From assembly GCF_000224005.2 (NCBI RefSeq), contig NZ_CP007031.1, positions 3,253,001 through 3,317,000 on the forward strand: a stretch of DNA of 64,000 nucleotides, written 5' to 3'. Shown here in pieces: positions 18,427 to 28,096 of this stretch. The notes beneath the pieces were generated by a model. That model saw only the letters and a list, made by a program, of their open reading frames with translations. It was not told the DNA's origin and made no database searches. Made by a program: the position numbers and the translations under genes. Within the stretch, counting starts at the first letter, position 1; each line of letters starts with the position of its first letter. Source of the DNA: Marichromatium purpuratum 984 (GTDB taxonomy: Bacteria > Pseudomonadota > Gammaproteobacteria > Chromatiales > Chromatiaceae).

Positions 18427-20456
18427 TACAGATCCGCGACCTGCTGATCCGGCGTCGCCGCACACTCGCCAGCCTGTTCCTCGCCGTGCTGGCGCTGGTC
18501 GCACTCTTCACCCTGGTGAGCGCACCGACCTATCGCTCGACCGCGCTGGTGCTGGTACGCGAATCGCCCGGGGCCAACACCCTGCTCGCCGCGCTCGGCA
18601 TCCCCGCAGCCAGCCTCAGCAGCAGCGACGACTTCGATGCCGACACCGAGATCTCGCTCGGTCAGCTCGAACCCTCGCTCGAGCGGGTGATCACCACCCT
18701 CGGACTCAGCGACGACCAAGGCGAGCCGCTCACCGCACGGCGGCTAATCAAGGGCGGCTTGCTGCCACGCCTGACCCCGCGCCCACACCTCGACATCGAC
18801 CAACTCGAGGACGGCCGCATGATCGAGATCGTCGGCTGGAGCGGTGAGCGCGATCAGGCCGCGGCACTGGCCAACGGACTCGCCGAGGCCTATATCGCCA
18901 GCCAGGTCGAACTCCAGCAGGCCGATCTGGCACGTGCCCGCGCCTTCGTCGTCGAACGGCTCGGCACGGTGCGCGACGACTATCTCGCTGCCCTCGCCGC
19001 GCAGCGCACCTTCATCGCCGAGACCGGGGTGAGCGACCTCGAGGCGCAACTCGAGACCCTGGTGACCAAGCTCGCCACCCTGCGCACCCAGGCCGAGGAG
19101 AACCGTACCGAGCAGGCGGCGATCGCCGCCGAGCTGGGCGCCCTCGACATCGAGTTGGCCCGCACCGGGGCGGCGCGCAGCGCCGACCAGGCCCAGGCCA
19201 ACAGCGAGCACATCCGCAGCCTCAAGGCCGACCTCAACGACCTGCTCCAGGAGCTGGCGGCGCTGCGCGTCGGCAGCACCGAGGCATCCTCAGAGTACCG
19301 TCGGCTGCTCGCCCAGATCGAGCGCCTGCGCGAGCTGATCGTTGCCGAGGCGCAAGCGGTAGTCAGCGGTGGCGGCGAGACCCTGGGCTTCTACGAGGAA
19401 CTCGGCGCGCAACGTATCTCGCAGCGGGTGGCGCTGGCGATCAGCGAGACCGAGGGACGACAGATCGCCCACACCATCGCCGAGTGTCGCGACCGGATCG
19501 ACGCCCATGCCGCGCTGCTCGAGCGCCAGGCCGCGCTGAACAGCGAACTGGAGGTGAGCAAGGCAATCCATGACCGGATGCTCGAGGCGCAGCGTCAACT
19601 CGGCCTCGCCGCTGCGATGGTCGCGCCGACCCACGTGCTGGTTCAGCGGGCCACGCCGACTACTCGCCCGGCCAAGCCGAGCCTCGCGCTCAACGCCGTG
19701 GTCGCCGTGCTGCTCGGCGGCTTCTGGGCACTCGGCATCGCCCTGATCGAGGATCTGTTCGACGACTCGGTACGCGACCCGGCGGCCTTACCCGGCCCGC
19801 CCTTGCTCGCCCGACTGGTGCGGGTGCGCCGCGGCGCGCGCCCGGCGCCGGCGCTGCGCGAGCCGCTGCGCGCGTTGTGCAACCGGTTGCGCGAACGGCT
19901 CGACGGTCGACTGCCCCACCGGCTCGCGCTGGTCGGACCCTGTCGTGGCGACGGGCGCACCGCCCTGCTCGCCGCACTCGCCGAGCAATGCGCCAGCGAC
20001 GGGCTGCGGGTGCTCGCGCTGGAACTCGACCTACGCACCCCCGACCTCGCCACGCGGCTCGATGCCGCACCAGTCCCCGGACTGGTCGGACACCTGCGCG
20101 AGGGCGTGGCAATCGAGCACTGCATCGTTCCCACCCGCGTGCCCGGGCTCGACCTGCTGCCGGCCGGCGCCACGCTCGATGACCCGGCGCCGCTCCTCGC
20201 CGATGCCCGACTCGGCGCGCTGCTCACGCGTCTCGACGAGGACTACGAGCTGATCCTGATCGACACCCCGCCGCTACGCACGAGCGAGGACGCCATCCAG
20301 GTGCTGGCGCGGGTCGAGCACGCGCTCTTGGTGATCGGTGCCGGACGCACCCCGCTGCGCGCGGCACGCGCGGCACTCGAGCGGCTCTCCCGGCGCGCGC
20401 CTGTCGGCTTGGTGCTGACCGCCGTCGACCCGCTCGAATACCGTTATCTGCACTGA
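18417..20456 (+). CDS. Wzz-type chain-length protein fused to BY-kinase-like domain
   Basis: Protein of 679 aa. Two membrane helices (about 17-34 and 423-443) flank a long coiled-coil periplasmic region with a GNVR/Wzz plan. The C-terminal P-loop domain (about 495-679) resembles bacterial tyrosine kinases (Wzc, EpsB, CpsD). Walker A reads GPCRGDGRT, with Arg514 where Lys is expected. Walker A' reads ALELDLR, with Glu536 in place of the first Asp and Asp538 kept. Walker B ILIDTPP has Asp616. The usual C-terminal tyrosine cluster is reduced to two Tyr in EYRYLH. The polymer-length role is likely; kinase activity is doubtful. Confidence 0.86.
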   Translation: MELIQIRDLLIRRRRTLASLFLAVLALVALFTLVSAPTYRSTALVLVRESPGANTLLAALGIPAASLSSSDDFDADTEISLGQLEPSLERVITTLGLSDDQGEPLTARRLIKGGLLPRLTPRPHLDIDQLEDGRMIEIVGWSGERDQAAALANGLAEAYIASQVELQQADLARARAFVVERLGTVRDDYLAALAAQRTFIAETGVSDLEAQLETLVTKLATLRTQAEENRTEQAAIAAELGALDIELARTGAARSADQAQANSEHIRSLKADLNDLLQELAALRVGSTEASSEYRRLLAQIERLRELIVAEAQAVVSGGGETLGFYEELGAQRISQRVALAISETEGRQIAHTIAECRDRIDAHAALLERQAALNSELEVSKAIHDRMLEAQRQLGLAAAMVAPTHVLVQRATPTTRPAKPSLALNAVVAVLLGGFWALGIALIEDLFDDSVRDPAALPGPPLLARLVRVRRGARPAPALREPLRALCNRLRERLDGRLPHRLALVGPCRGDGRTALLAALAEQCASDGLRVLALELDLRTPDLATRLDAAPVPGLVGHLREGVAIEHCIVPTRVPGLDLLPAGATLDDPAPLLADARLGALLTRLDEDYELILIDTPPLRTSEDAIQVLARVEHALLVIGAGRTPLRAARAALERLSRRAPVGLVLTAVDPLEYRYLH

Positions 20457-20470
20457 CCCCGGATACACCG

Positions 20471-21601
20471 ATGACCACCACCCACACGCCATCGCCCCGT
20501 GTCCGCCGGAGCGCCGTGCTCGCGCTGATCGGACTGATCACGTTCGGCACCGGCTGCGCCCTGGTCCCGGGCACCCGAATGGTGACCTTCGACAAGCCGC
20601 GCAGTGGCGCCGAGGAGCCTCCGGCCGCCGAGCAGGCCGAGATCCACCCGATCACCTTCAAGCTGATCCAACGGCTCACCACGCCGCCACCCAGCCCGCT
20701 CGACAACCCGGCGCTGGAGCATGAGATCACCAACTACGCTTATCGGGTCGGCAAGGGCGACATCCTCAACATCATCGTCTTCGAGCACGAGGAACTGACC
20801 ATCCCCGCCGGTTCCTATCGCAGCGCCGCCGAATCCGGCACCTGGGTACACAACGACGGCACCATCTACTTTCCCTATGTCGGCAAGCTCGCGGTCGCGG
20901 GGCTGACCCTGGAGGAGGTGCGCCAGCGACTCACCGAGGCGCTCTCGGGATACATCGAGGAGGCCAAGGTGGAGGTCAACGTCGCCGCCTTCAACGCCAA
21001 GCGAGTCTATGTCACCGGCGAGGTCAGAAAGCCGGGACCGCGCCCGCTCACCAACATCCCGCTGACCCTGCTCGATGCCATCAACCACGCCGGCGGCCTG
21101 ACCGAGCAGGCCGACTGGGACAACGTGGTCCTGAGCCGGCGGGGCAAGGAGCAGCGGATCTCGCTGCAGGCGCTGCTCCAGCACGGGGTGCTCACCGAGA
21201 ACCGGCTGCTGCGCGACAACGACATCATCCACGTGCCGCGCAACGACGCCCTCAAGGTGTTCGTGCTCGGCGAGGTCCGTCAGCCGACCACTCTGGTCAT
21301 GGGCCGTAACGGCATGCGACTGACCGAGGCGCTGAGCAGCGTTGGCGGGCTCAGCGAGGGTACGGCCGATGCCACCGGAGTGTTCGTCATCCGCCCTGGC
21401 GGCGAGGCGCGACCGATCCAGATCTATCAGCTCGATCTCAGCGACGCCACCGCGATGGTGCTCGGCGCCCAGTTCCCGCTCGTCGCGTACGATGTGGTCT
21501 ATGTCACCGCCGCTCCGCTGGCGCTGTGGACCCGAGTGGTCGACAACCTGCTGCCCTCGCTGCAGGGCTACAACCTGATCGACCGCACCCAGGGCCGCTG
21601 A
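20471..21601 (+). CDS. Polysaccharide export lipoprotein (Wza-like, SLBB domains)
   Basis: Outer-membrane export protein of 376 aa. A signal peptide ends in a lipobox with Cys29 (FGTGC). The poly-export domain (YRVGKGDILNIIVFEHEELT start, about residue 93) is followed by two SLBB-like repeats (VYVTGEVRKPG and VFVLGEVRQP). The C-terminus lacks a clear long amphipathic barrel helix but ends in a hydrophobic stretch (ALWTRVVDNLLPSLQG). It is last in the + unit, 14 bp after the chain-length gene, and would form the exit channel with the Wzz/BY-kinase protein. Confidence 0.92.
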   Translation: MTTTHTPSPRVRRSAVLALIGLITFGTGCALVPGTRMVTFDKPRSGAEEPPAAEQAEIHPITFKLIQRLTTPPPSPLDNPALEHEITNYAYRVGKGDILNIIVFEHEELTIPAGSYRSAAESGTWVHNDGTIYFPYVGKLAVAGLTLEEVRQRLTEALSGYIEEAKVEVNVAAFNAKRVYVTGEVRKPGPRPLTNIPLTLLDAINHAGGLTEQADWDNVVLSRRGKEQRISLQALLQHGVLTENRLLRDNDIIHVPRNDALKVFVLGEVRQPTTLVMGRNGMRLTEALSSVGGLSEGTADATGVFVIRPGGEARPIQIYQLDLSDATAMVLGAQFPLVAYDVVYVTAAPLALWTRVVDNLLPSLQGYNLIDRTQGR

Positions 21602-21612
21602 CCGCGACACCT

Positions 21613-21629
21613 CGCCCGACAGTCGGGCG
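21613..21629 (+). terminator. Short hairpin after the export gene
   Basis: A 7-bp perfect stem (CGCCCGA / TCGGGCG) with a 3-nt loop lies 11 bp past the export lipoprotein stop. No T-tract follows, so it is at best a weak or Rho-assisted terminator, or a transcript-end stabiliser. The remaining bases to the convergent alcohol dehydrogenase end (21817) show nothing else. Confidence 0.3.
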
Positions 21630-21816
21630 GGGACGCCGCAAACCGCACCACGACACAGGCCGGAAGCGCCCCGATGACAACCTCAGGCCGAGCCGCAACA
21701 CCATCGGCGCAGCAGCGGGTCCGCGACTCGCGCAAGCCGTCGACACGGAAACCGTCCGGCATCGATCAGTCGGCGTGATCGCACGACGACTGTCGCGGTG
21801 CAATACGCGCCTCCAG

Positions 21817-22986
21817 TCAGCCGATCCGCACCATCACCTTGCCGTCGGTGCGCCGTACCGAGGTCGCCAGGGCGGTGATCGCCTCGGCGAACGGATAGCG
21901 CGCGGTGATCATCGGCGCGACCTCGAGCCGGCCACTGGCGAGCAACCGGATGATGCCGTCATAGATGCCGTAGCCGGCGTGACCGCGCCCGCCCTGGATG
22001 GCATTGGCACCGCTCACCAACCCGTTGAGCTGCACCGGGGTCTCGGTGGCGGCGCGCCCGAGATAGACGATCTGGCCGCCGGGGGCGAGCGAGGACTGCA
22101 TCTCGGGGACGGTCTCCCCGGCCGCGCCCGCCGCCTCGACCTGGATCTCGGCGCCGCGCCCGGCGGTGTGCTCGAGCACCAGGTCGCGCGGCCTGACGCC
22201 GTCGCGGCGCAGCGCCGTAGTGTCGTAGACGCGATCGGCCCCCAGCGTCTCGGCGATCGCCAGACGCTCGACGATGGGGTCGAAGGCGATCACCTGGCTG
22301 GCCCCCGCCAGGCGCGCCAGGGCGATGGCGCCGAGTCCGATGGGGCCGGCGCCGTGGACCACCACCACCGCCCCGGGGCGGAAGCCGCCGGCGCAGACGA
22401 ACAGCCCGTTGTAGGCACAGCCCAGCGGCTCGATCAGCGCCGCCACCTCGAACAGCCGGGTGTCGTCGTAGCGCCCGGCGAGCGCGGCGAGCGACCAGCA
22501 CTGACGCTCGTCGACGGCGACGTACTCGGCCAGCGCGCCGTCGGTGGTGATCCCGGTCAGCTCCACCCGGTCGCACTGGTTGAAGGCGCCGCTGCGACAG
22601 GGGGTGCAGCAGCCGCACCAGACGATGCTCTCGGCGGCGACCAGATCGCCCTCGCGCAGCCCGCGCACCGCGCGCCCGACACGCTCGACCACCCCGGCGT
22701 ACTCGTGGCCGATGATGCAGGGCAGCGCCGCCGGCCCGGAGAACATCAGATAGCCCTCGGCGTCGGTCTGGTAGAGATGGCTGTCCGAGCCGCAGATGCC
22801 GCAGCACACCACCCGCACCAGCACCTCGGTGTCGCCGATCTCCGGGACCGCGACCTCGGCGAGCGCGAAGCTCGGATCGCGCCACACCTGACTGGCGCAG
22901 TCGGCGCGGCGCCGCTCCAGCTCGCGCGCGCTCGGCGCGTACCCCGGCCTGGGATCCCAGACCGCCGTTGCCCTCAATGCCTTCAT
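21817..22986 (-). CDS. Zinc-dependent alcohol dehydrogenase (MDR family)
   Basis: Medium-chain dehydrogenase of 389 aa from ATG 22986; a GTG at 22995 overlapping the previous stop is an alternative. Catalytic zinc site elements are CGICGSD and GHEYAGVVERVG. The structural zinc lobe is CGCCTPCRSGAFNQC. The Rossmann motif is GAGPIGLGAIALARLAGA. An N-terminal extension of about 45 residues precedes the core. It is the last gene of the six-gene - unit, directly after the AMP-ligase, suggesting it reduces or oxidises an alcohol/aldehyde or polyol intermediate of the locus. Threonine- or sorbitol-dehydrogenase-like activity is the nearest general description. Confidence 0.88.
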   Translation of the reverse strand: MKALRATAVWDPRPGYAPSARELERRRADCASQVWRDPSFALAEVAVPEIGDTEVLVRVVCCGICGSDSHLYQTDAEGYLMFSGPAALPCIIGHEYAGVVERVGRAVRGLREGDLVAAESIVWCGCCTPCRSGAFNQCDRVELTGITTDGALAEYVAVDERQCWSLAALAGRYDDTRLFEVAALIEPLGCAYNGLFVCAGGFRPGAVVVVHGAGPIGLGAIALARLAGASQVIAFDPIVERLAIAETLGADRVYDTTALRRDGVRPRDLVLEHTAGRGAEIQVEAAGAAGETVPEMQSSLAPGGQIVYLGRAATETPVQLNGLVSGANAIQGGRGHAGYGIYDGIIRLLASGRLEVAPMITARYPFAEAITALATSVRRTDGKVMVRIG

Positions 22987-22991
22987 CGTCG

Positions 22992-24509
22992 TCACCCGTC
23001 GGTCAGGGACCCGCGCTCCACCAGGGCGCGCAGGGGCCGCTTGTCGATCTTGCCACTGCCGATGCGCGGCAGGTCGTCGACCAGCTCGAAGCGTCTCGGC
23101 ACCATGTAGTTGGGCAGCCCCTGGGCGCGACAGTGTGCGCGCAGTCGGGCCGCGTCGAGTTCGGCGCCCGGCTCGGGCACGACGAAGGCCACCGGCACCG
23201 CACCCTTGCGGCGGTCGGGACGACCGAGCACCGCCGCCTCGCGCACCTCAGGATGGGCGCCGAGCAGCAGCTCGAGCTGCAGCGGATAGACCTTGAGCCC
23301 GGCGACCTTGATCATGCCGCTGATCCGCTCGACGTAATAATAGAAACCCTCGTCGTCGCACCGCGCCAGATCACCGCTGCGATACCAGCCCTGGTGGCCG
23401 GCCAGCGCGATCCCACCGTCGTAGCCCGAGACCAGCCCCGGACCGCGCAGCAGCAGCTCGCCGACCTCACCCGGCGGCAGCTCGCGCCCCAGCTCGTCGA
23501 CGACGCGCGCCTGATAGTGCGGACACACCCGCCCCATGCTGCCGTCGAGCCGATAGCCCTCGGCGGTGTTGGCCAACGCCACCCCGCTGGTCTCGGTGCT
23601 GCCCCACACCGACATGATCGGCACCCCGCCGCGCGCGGCGAAGGCGGCGTTGATCTCCGGGCTGGTGTACATCCCCCCGCTCTCGGCCAGACGCAGGCTG
23701 GCGAGATCGGCGCGCACACAGGCCCCGGCCATCATCCGGTACATCGGCGCCAGCCCCATCATGCAGGTCACCCCGAACGCGCGGATCGTCCCGGCGATGG
23801 CGCGTGGGCTGATCTCCTCGAGCAGCACCAGCGCACCGCCGGTCTGGAGCGCGCGACAGAACAGCTCGTGAGGGTGGGCGAAGGCGGCGAACATGCACAG
23901 ATGGACGTCGTCCGGGCCGAGTGCAAAGGCCTCGATCGCGGCGCGGGTGTTCCAGTAGAGATTGGCGTGGGTCGCCAGTGCGCCCTTGGCCCGTCCGGTG
24001 GTGCCGGTGGTGAAGTTGAGATAGGCGACCTGCCCCGGCTCGGGCTCGGGCCGTGAAGCGATGGGCGAGGCGCCGAGCAGCTCGGGCCAGGAGAGACAGC
24101 CGGGGTGGCGACCGGCGCGGTCGATCAGCGCCATCCCCTCGGGCAGCTCCCCGGCGGCCAGCGCCGCCAGCGTCTCGCCCTCGGCGAGCAGCGCGGCGAG
24201 CCGCTGCGCGCGCGCGAACCCGAGCAGCAGACGCGGCTCCAGCGCCGGATTGAGCGCCACCGGCAGGGCGCCGATCCGGGTCGCGGCGAGGAAGGCGAGC
24301 ACCCCCTCGGGCCGCCGCCCGAGCGCGATCCCCAGCCGCGCTCCCGGCCCCAGCCCGAGCGCGTGCAGCGCGCCGGCGAGACGCTCGACCAGCGCCTGAG
24401 TCCGGCGATAGTCGAGCGTGCCGTCGCGATGGTGGATGAAGGGGCGCTCCGGGGTGCGCCTGGCGTGCTCGGCGAGCAGGGCGTTGAGGGTTGGGGTCGC
24501 GGTCTCCAT
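22992..24509 (-). CDS. AMP-binding acyl-CoA ligase-like protein
   Basis: Class I adenylate-forming enzyme of 505 aa. Motifs: P-loop FTTGTTGRAKG (about 166-176), VWGSTETSGVA (A5), YRSGDLARCDDEGF (A7), ERISGMIKVAGLKVYP (A8) and GSGKIDKRP with the C-terminal catalytic Lys (A10). All are intact. The start ATG at 24509 has GGAG 7 bp upstream; the frame stays open further but without a better site. No carrier-protein domain is fused. It would activate a carboxylic acid (fatty, aromatic or amino acid) as acyl-AMP for CoA or a carrier. In context the acyl group could feed the locus's acyltransferases; this is inference. Confidence 0.88.
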   Translation of the reverse strand: METATPTLNALLAEHARRTPERPFIHHRDGTLDYRRTQALVERLAGALHALGLGPGARLGIALGRRPEGVLAFLAATRIGALPVALNPALEPRLLLGFARAQRLAALLAEGETLAALAAGELPEGMALIDRAGRHPGCLSWPELLGASPIASRPEPEPGQVAYLNFTTGTTGRAKGALATHANLYWNTRAAIEAFALGPDDVHLCMFAAFAHPHELFCRALQTGGALVLLEEISPRAIAGTIRAFGVTCMMGLAPMYRMMAGACVRADLASLRLAESGGMYTSPEINAAFAARGGVPIMSVWGSTETSGVALANTAEGYRLDGSMGRVCPHYQARVVDELGRELPPGEVGELLLRGPGLVSGYDGGIALAGHQGWYRSGDLARCDDEGFYYYVERISGMIKVAGLKVYPLQLELLLGAHPEVREAAVLGRPDRRKGAVPVAFVVPEPGAELDAARLRAHCRAQGLPNYMVPRRFELVDDLPRIGSGKIDKRPLRALVERGSLTDG

Positions 24510-24528
24510 GGCGGCTCCGGTGGCGCGG

Positions 24529-25965
24529 CTAGCAGGTACGCATCGCCGAGACGGCGAACAACAGGGTGCGTACCAGGATGATGGCGTCGAGCAGCAGCGA
24601 GCGGTTCTCGACATAGAACAGGTCGTAGGAGATGTTCTCGTGGATCTGCTTGTCGCGGTCGCCGCTGATCTGCCAGACCCCGGTGATCCCCGGCTTCACC
24701 CGCAACCGCTCGCGATGGATCTCCTCGTACTCCTGCTCGACGATGAAGGGCATCTCGGGGCGCGGGCCGACCAGGCTCATGCTGCCCTCGAGCACGTTGA
24801 GCAGCTGCGGCAGCTCGTCGAGACTGGTGCGCCGCAGGAAGCGTCCGGCGCGGGTGATCCGCGGGTCGTCCGAGACGGTCGGCGAATAGGCGAACCTGGG
24901 GCTGTCGAGGTGCATGGTGCGGAACTTGTACATCGGGAAGCGCGCGCCGTCCTTGCCCACCCGCTCCTGCACGAAGAGCACCGGCCCGGGCGAGTCGCGA
25001 CGGATCCACAGCGCGATCGCGATCATCAGCGGCGCGAGCAGCAACAGCGCCGCCCCCGCCAGCGTCAGGTCGAGCAGGCGCTTGCTGATCTGCTCGGCGG
25101 GCCGGGGGCGGATCGCGCCCAGGGTCACCATGGGGATGCCGTTGATGTCCATGAACTGGATCTGCTTGGCGAAGTAGCCGCTGAGATAGGGCATGAAGCA
25201 GATCCGCACCGCCAGTCCCTCGGTCAGGCGCATCAGCTGCTGGAGGTGACACTCGCCGGCGCTGCGGATCGGGGTGCTGATCAGCACCAGCGTGACCTGC
25301 TCGCGCTCGATGAAGGCGCGCAGCGCGTCGGCCTCGGCGATCAGCGCCGGCGCCTCGGGCCCGGCGGCGGCCTCTCCGGCGAGCGCCAGGGCGCGACGGT
25401 CCTCGTCATAGAAGCCCGAGACCCAGTAGCCGAGTTCGGGGGCCTCGCGGATGTGCTTGTAGAGCATCCGCCCGGCCTCGCCGGCGCCGACGATCAGCAC
25501 CCGGCTGACGTTGAAGCGCCGCGAGTAGAGCGACTGCTGCAGCCGATAGACCAGGGCGCGCGCGCCCAGCAGGGTGACCAGCAACCAGCCCATGGCGTGA
25601 AGCAGCGCGAGCCGCGCCGCCTGCTCGCCGGTGTAGAAGGCGAAGGCGGTGAGCACCAGGGCGAGGATCACCACCGCGCGGATGATCTTGCGGATCTCCA
25701 CCAGCCGCATCATGCTCGGCTCGTAGCGATAGAGCCCGACGCGCTCGAACACCAGGGCGCCGAGCAGCATCCCGACCAGCCCCAACGCGACGCCGTCGAC
25801 CGGCCCGCCCCCGCCGATGCGGTGCGAGAGACAGCCCAACCACAGGCTGAGCGCGAGACAGCCGAGGTCGGTGAGCACCAGCGCGAGCACGAACCAGCGC
25901 ACCCGCTGGCCGCCGACCCGCGCACCGAGGAAGAGGTTGAGACGCTCAAGCGCGTGCTGGATCAT
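24529..25965 (-). CDS. Undecaprenyl-phosphate sugar phosphotransferase (WcaJ type)
   Basis: Polyprenyl-phosphate hexose-1-phosphate transferase of 478 aa that starts the repeat unit on undecaprenyl phosphate. Four or so N-terminal helices and a CoA-binding-like Rossmann domain ([13 protein letters not shown]) precede the C-terminal bacterial sugar transferase domain. That domain shows [15 protein letters not shown] (membrane re-entrant helix), [16 protein letters not shown] (catalytic Asp-Glu) and KPGITGVWQ. All key motifs are present. The start overlaps the upstream oxidoreductase by 20 bp. Glucose or galactose-1-phosphate is the usual donor in the family; the sugar here is not determinable. 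Confidence 0.93.
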   Translation of the reverse strand: MIQHALERLNLFLGARVGGQRVRWFVLALVLTDLGCLALSLWLGCLSHRIGGGGPVDGVALGLVGMLLGALVFERVGLYRYEPSMMRLVEIRKIIRAVVILALVLTAFAFYTGEQAARLALLHAMGWLLVTLLGARALVYRLQQSLYSRRFNVSRVLIVGAGEAGRMLYKHIREAPELGYWVSGFYDEDRRALALAGEAAAGPEAPALIAEADALRAFIEREQVTLVLISTPIRSAGECHLQQLMRLTEGLAVRICFMPYLSGYFAKQIQFMDINGIPMVTLGAIRPRPAEQISKRLLDLTLAGAALLLLAPLMIAIALWIRRDSPGPVLFVQERVGKDGARFPMYKFRTMHLDSPRFAYSPTVSDDPRITRAGRFLRRTSLDELPQLLNVLEGSMSLVGPRPEMPFIVEQEYEEIHRERLRVKPGITGVWQISGDRDKQIHENISYDLFYVENRSLLLDAIILVRTLLFAVSAMRTC

Positions 25966-28096
25966 CGTCGGGTTCGTCGATCTCGGCGGCGGCGGGCGCG
26001 CTCGCGGGGGCGAGGCGACACAGGAGTCCGCGCAGCTGATAGGTGCCGAAGGCCGGGTCGTAGGGCGGCGCGTCGGAGGTCAACAGATTGGCGTTGGCGC
26101 GCCACGCCCCGGCGAGCGCGCTCGGCGCCTCCGGGAACCACCAGCCGTGGTCGATGCTCACCACCTCGGGGTTGATCTCGGGGGTGATCTCGGCGCGCAT
26201 GCGGATGCGACCGCGCGGCGTGGCGATCGCGATCCAGTCGCCGTCGGCGATGCCCTCGGCGCGCGCCACCTCGGGGTGGAGCTGGGCGCGCGGGTCGGGC
26301 GCGCGGCGACGCAGCCCGGCGACCTGGCGGTGCTCGCTGTTGAAGAACTCGCGCCGGCGACTGCCGGTGATCAGCACATAGGGATAGTCGCGCGCCAGGT
26401 CGGGACGGCTACGCGGGCTCTCGGGCGGTTCGACATGGCTCGGCAGCGGGTCGTAGCCGAGTCGCTCGAGCGCCTTGCTGTAGAGCTCGATGCGCCGCGA
26501 CGGGGTGCGGAAGCCGCGTGTCTCGTACTTGCGGTAGCGATGCGGCAGCCGCAGCACGCCCTGGCGACGCAGCTGATCGAGACCGACCCCGGTCGGCTCG
26601 AGCTGATGGGCCATCACCGCCTCGAAGGGACGCTCGCTGTCGGGCAGGCCGAGCCGCCGCGAGAGCTGGTCGATGATCCACTCGTCCGGTCGGCACTCGC
26701 CGCGCCGGGTCAGCGCCGGTTGGTGGTAGACCAGGTTGCCGGTGGCCAGCGGATAGCCGATCACCTGCTCGACCTCGGGCCAGAAGGCCGCCGGCAGCAC
26801 GAAGTCGGCCAGCTCCGCCGTCGGTGTCATGAACAGCTCGCTCACCACCAGCAGATCGAGGCACTCGAGGCTGCGGCGCACCGCGCGGGCGTTGGCCACG
26901 GTCGCCAGCGCGTTGTTGCCGAACACCAGCAGCCCCTTGACCGGATAGGGCTCGCCGGTGCGCATCGCGGCGAACAGCGTGGGGATGTGCGCCGAGGGCA
27001 TGTAGGCGCGCCAGCCACCGAGCAGCTTGAAGCGCTCGGCGCCGAGCCGCTTGCGCGCCTGCTCGCGCGGCAGTTGCTCGGCCAGGGTCGGATAGGCGCG
27101 CATCCGCTGCATCGACAGCAGCTCGCCGCCGGGCACATCGATGCTGCCGACCAGGGCGCGCAGACAGGCCAGCGCACGCACCGTCTGCAGGGCGTTGACG
27201 TTCTGCTCGATCCCCACGCCCCACTCCAGCACCGCCGGGCGGAGCGCAGCATAGCGACGCGCCGCCTCGACGATCAGCTCGGGGGCGACCCCGGTGATCG
27301 GTGCCGCCCAGGCCGGGGTACAGTCGGCGACATGGGCGGCCAGTGCGTCGAAGCCCTGGGTCCAGCGCGCGACGAACTCGGCGTCGTAGCGCCGCTCGGC
27401 GATGATCACCTGGATCATCGCCAGCGCCAGCGCTGCGTCGGTACCCGGGCGCAGCCCCAGCCACAGCTCGCAGCGACGCGCCGTCTCGTGCCGACGCGGG
27501 TCGACGGCGATGCCGACCGCACCGCGATCGAGGGCGCGACGGATGGCGATGCCGATCTTGCCGTCGGGGTTGGAGACCAGCGGGTTGCTCCCCCAGAAGA
27601 GGATGCAGGCCGGCGGGGTGTCGCCGTAGTAGTCGCCGGTGACATAGCCGCCGTAGGTGAGGTTGCTCACCGTCACCCGCGGGATGAAGCACTGCGCCAG
27701 CCCCGGCTCGTACCAGTTGGGGGTGCCCAGGGCGTTGGCGAAGCGCACCACGTGCATGTAGTGATGACGCCCGGTGCCCTGCCCCAGGGCGATCGCCTCG
27801 GGGCCGAGGCGATCGCGGATCGCGGCGACGCGCTCGGCGATCTCGTCGAGCGCCGCCTCCCAGCTCACCCGCTCCCAGCCGCCGGCCTTGCCCGGGCGGC
27901 GGCGCCGCGGCCACTCCAGTCGGTCGGGGTGGTTGGCGATCTCCGGGGTGCGCAGCCCCTTGACGCACATCCAGCCCTGGTTCATCGGGGAGTCGCGATC
28001 GCCGACGACCTTGACCACGCGCCCGTCCTCGACGGTCACCAGTGCACCGCAGCCGCCGTGACAGATCCGGCAGACACTGCGCTGGGTGCGTCTCAT
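25946..28096 (-). CDS. Molybdopterin-dependent oxidoreductase
   Basis: Protein of 716 aa in the DMSO reductase/formate dehydrogenase superfamily. The N-terminal [4Fe-4S] motif is C9-X2-C12-X3-C16-X27-C44. Molybdopterin-guanine-dinucleotide-binding blocks follow (ILFWGSNPLVSNPDGK, a VPGGE segment and a C-terminal NGR-like beta domain). Cys136 in LAQCFIPR sits where the Mo/W ligand would be expected; this is an alignment from memory. There is no twin-arginine signal: the cluster motif starts at residue 9, so the enzyme should be cytoplasmic. Both partner genes for electron transfer are missing nearby. It lies inside the glycan operon, sharing overlapping ends with both neighbours. Confidence 0.9.
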   Translation of the reverse strand: MRRTQRSVCRICHGGCGALVTVEDGRVVKVVGDRDSPMNQGWMCVKGLRTPEIANHPDRLEWPRRRRPGKAGGWERVSWEAALDEIAERVAAIRDRLGPEAIALGQGTGRHHYMHVVRFANALGTPNWYEPGLAQCFIPRVTVSNLTYGGYVTGDYYGDTPPACILFWGSNPLVSNPDGKIGIAIRRALDRGAVGIAVDPRRHETARRCELWLGLRPGTDAALALAMIQVIIAERRYDAEFVARWTQGFDALAAHVADCTPAWAAPITGVAPELIVEAARRYAALRPAVLEWGVGIEQNVNALQTVRALACLRALVGSIDVPGGELLSMQRMRAYPTLAEQLPREQARKRLGAERFKLLGGWRAYMPSAHIPTLFAAMRTGEPYPVKGLLVFGNNALATVANARAVRRSLECLDLLVVSELFMTPTAELADFVLPAAFWPEVEQVIGYPLATGNLVYHQPALTRRGECRPDEWIIDQLSRRLGLPDSERPFEAVMAHQLEPTGVGLDQLRRQGVLRLPHRYRKYETRGFRTPSRRIELYSKALERLGYDPLPSHVEPPESPRSRPDLARDYPYVLITGSRRREFFNSEHRQVAGLRRRAPDPRAQLHPEVARAEGIADGDWIAIATPRGRIRMRAEITPEINPEVVSIDHGWWFPEAPSALAGAWRANANLLTSDAPPYDPAFGTYQLRGLLCRLAPASAPAAAEIDEPDDDPARA

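Noticed and set aside
18280-18430. Possible separate lipoprotein or small gene between the Wzy-like and Wzz-like genes
   Set aside because: The region is fully explained by the C-terminal tail of the Wzy-like gene, which overlaps the next start by 10 bp.
24510-24614. Upstream extension of the AMP-ligase frame
   Set aside because: The 35 extra codons overlap the initiating transferase gene's end and have no similarity; ATG 24509 has a clear GGAG site.
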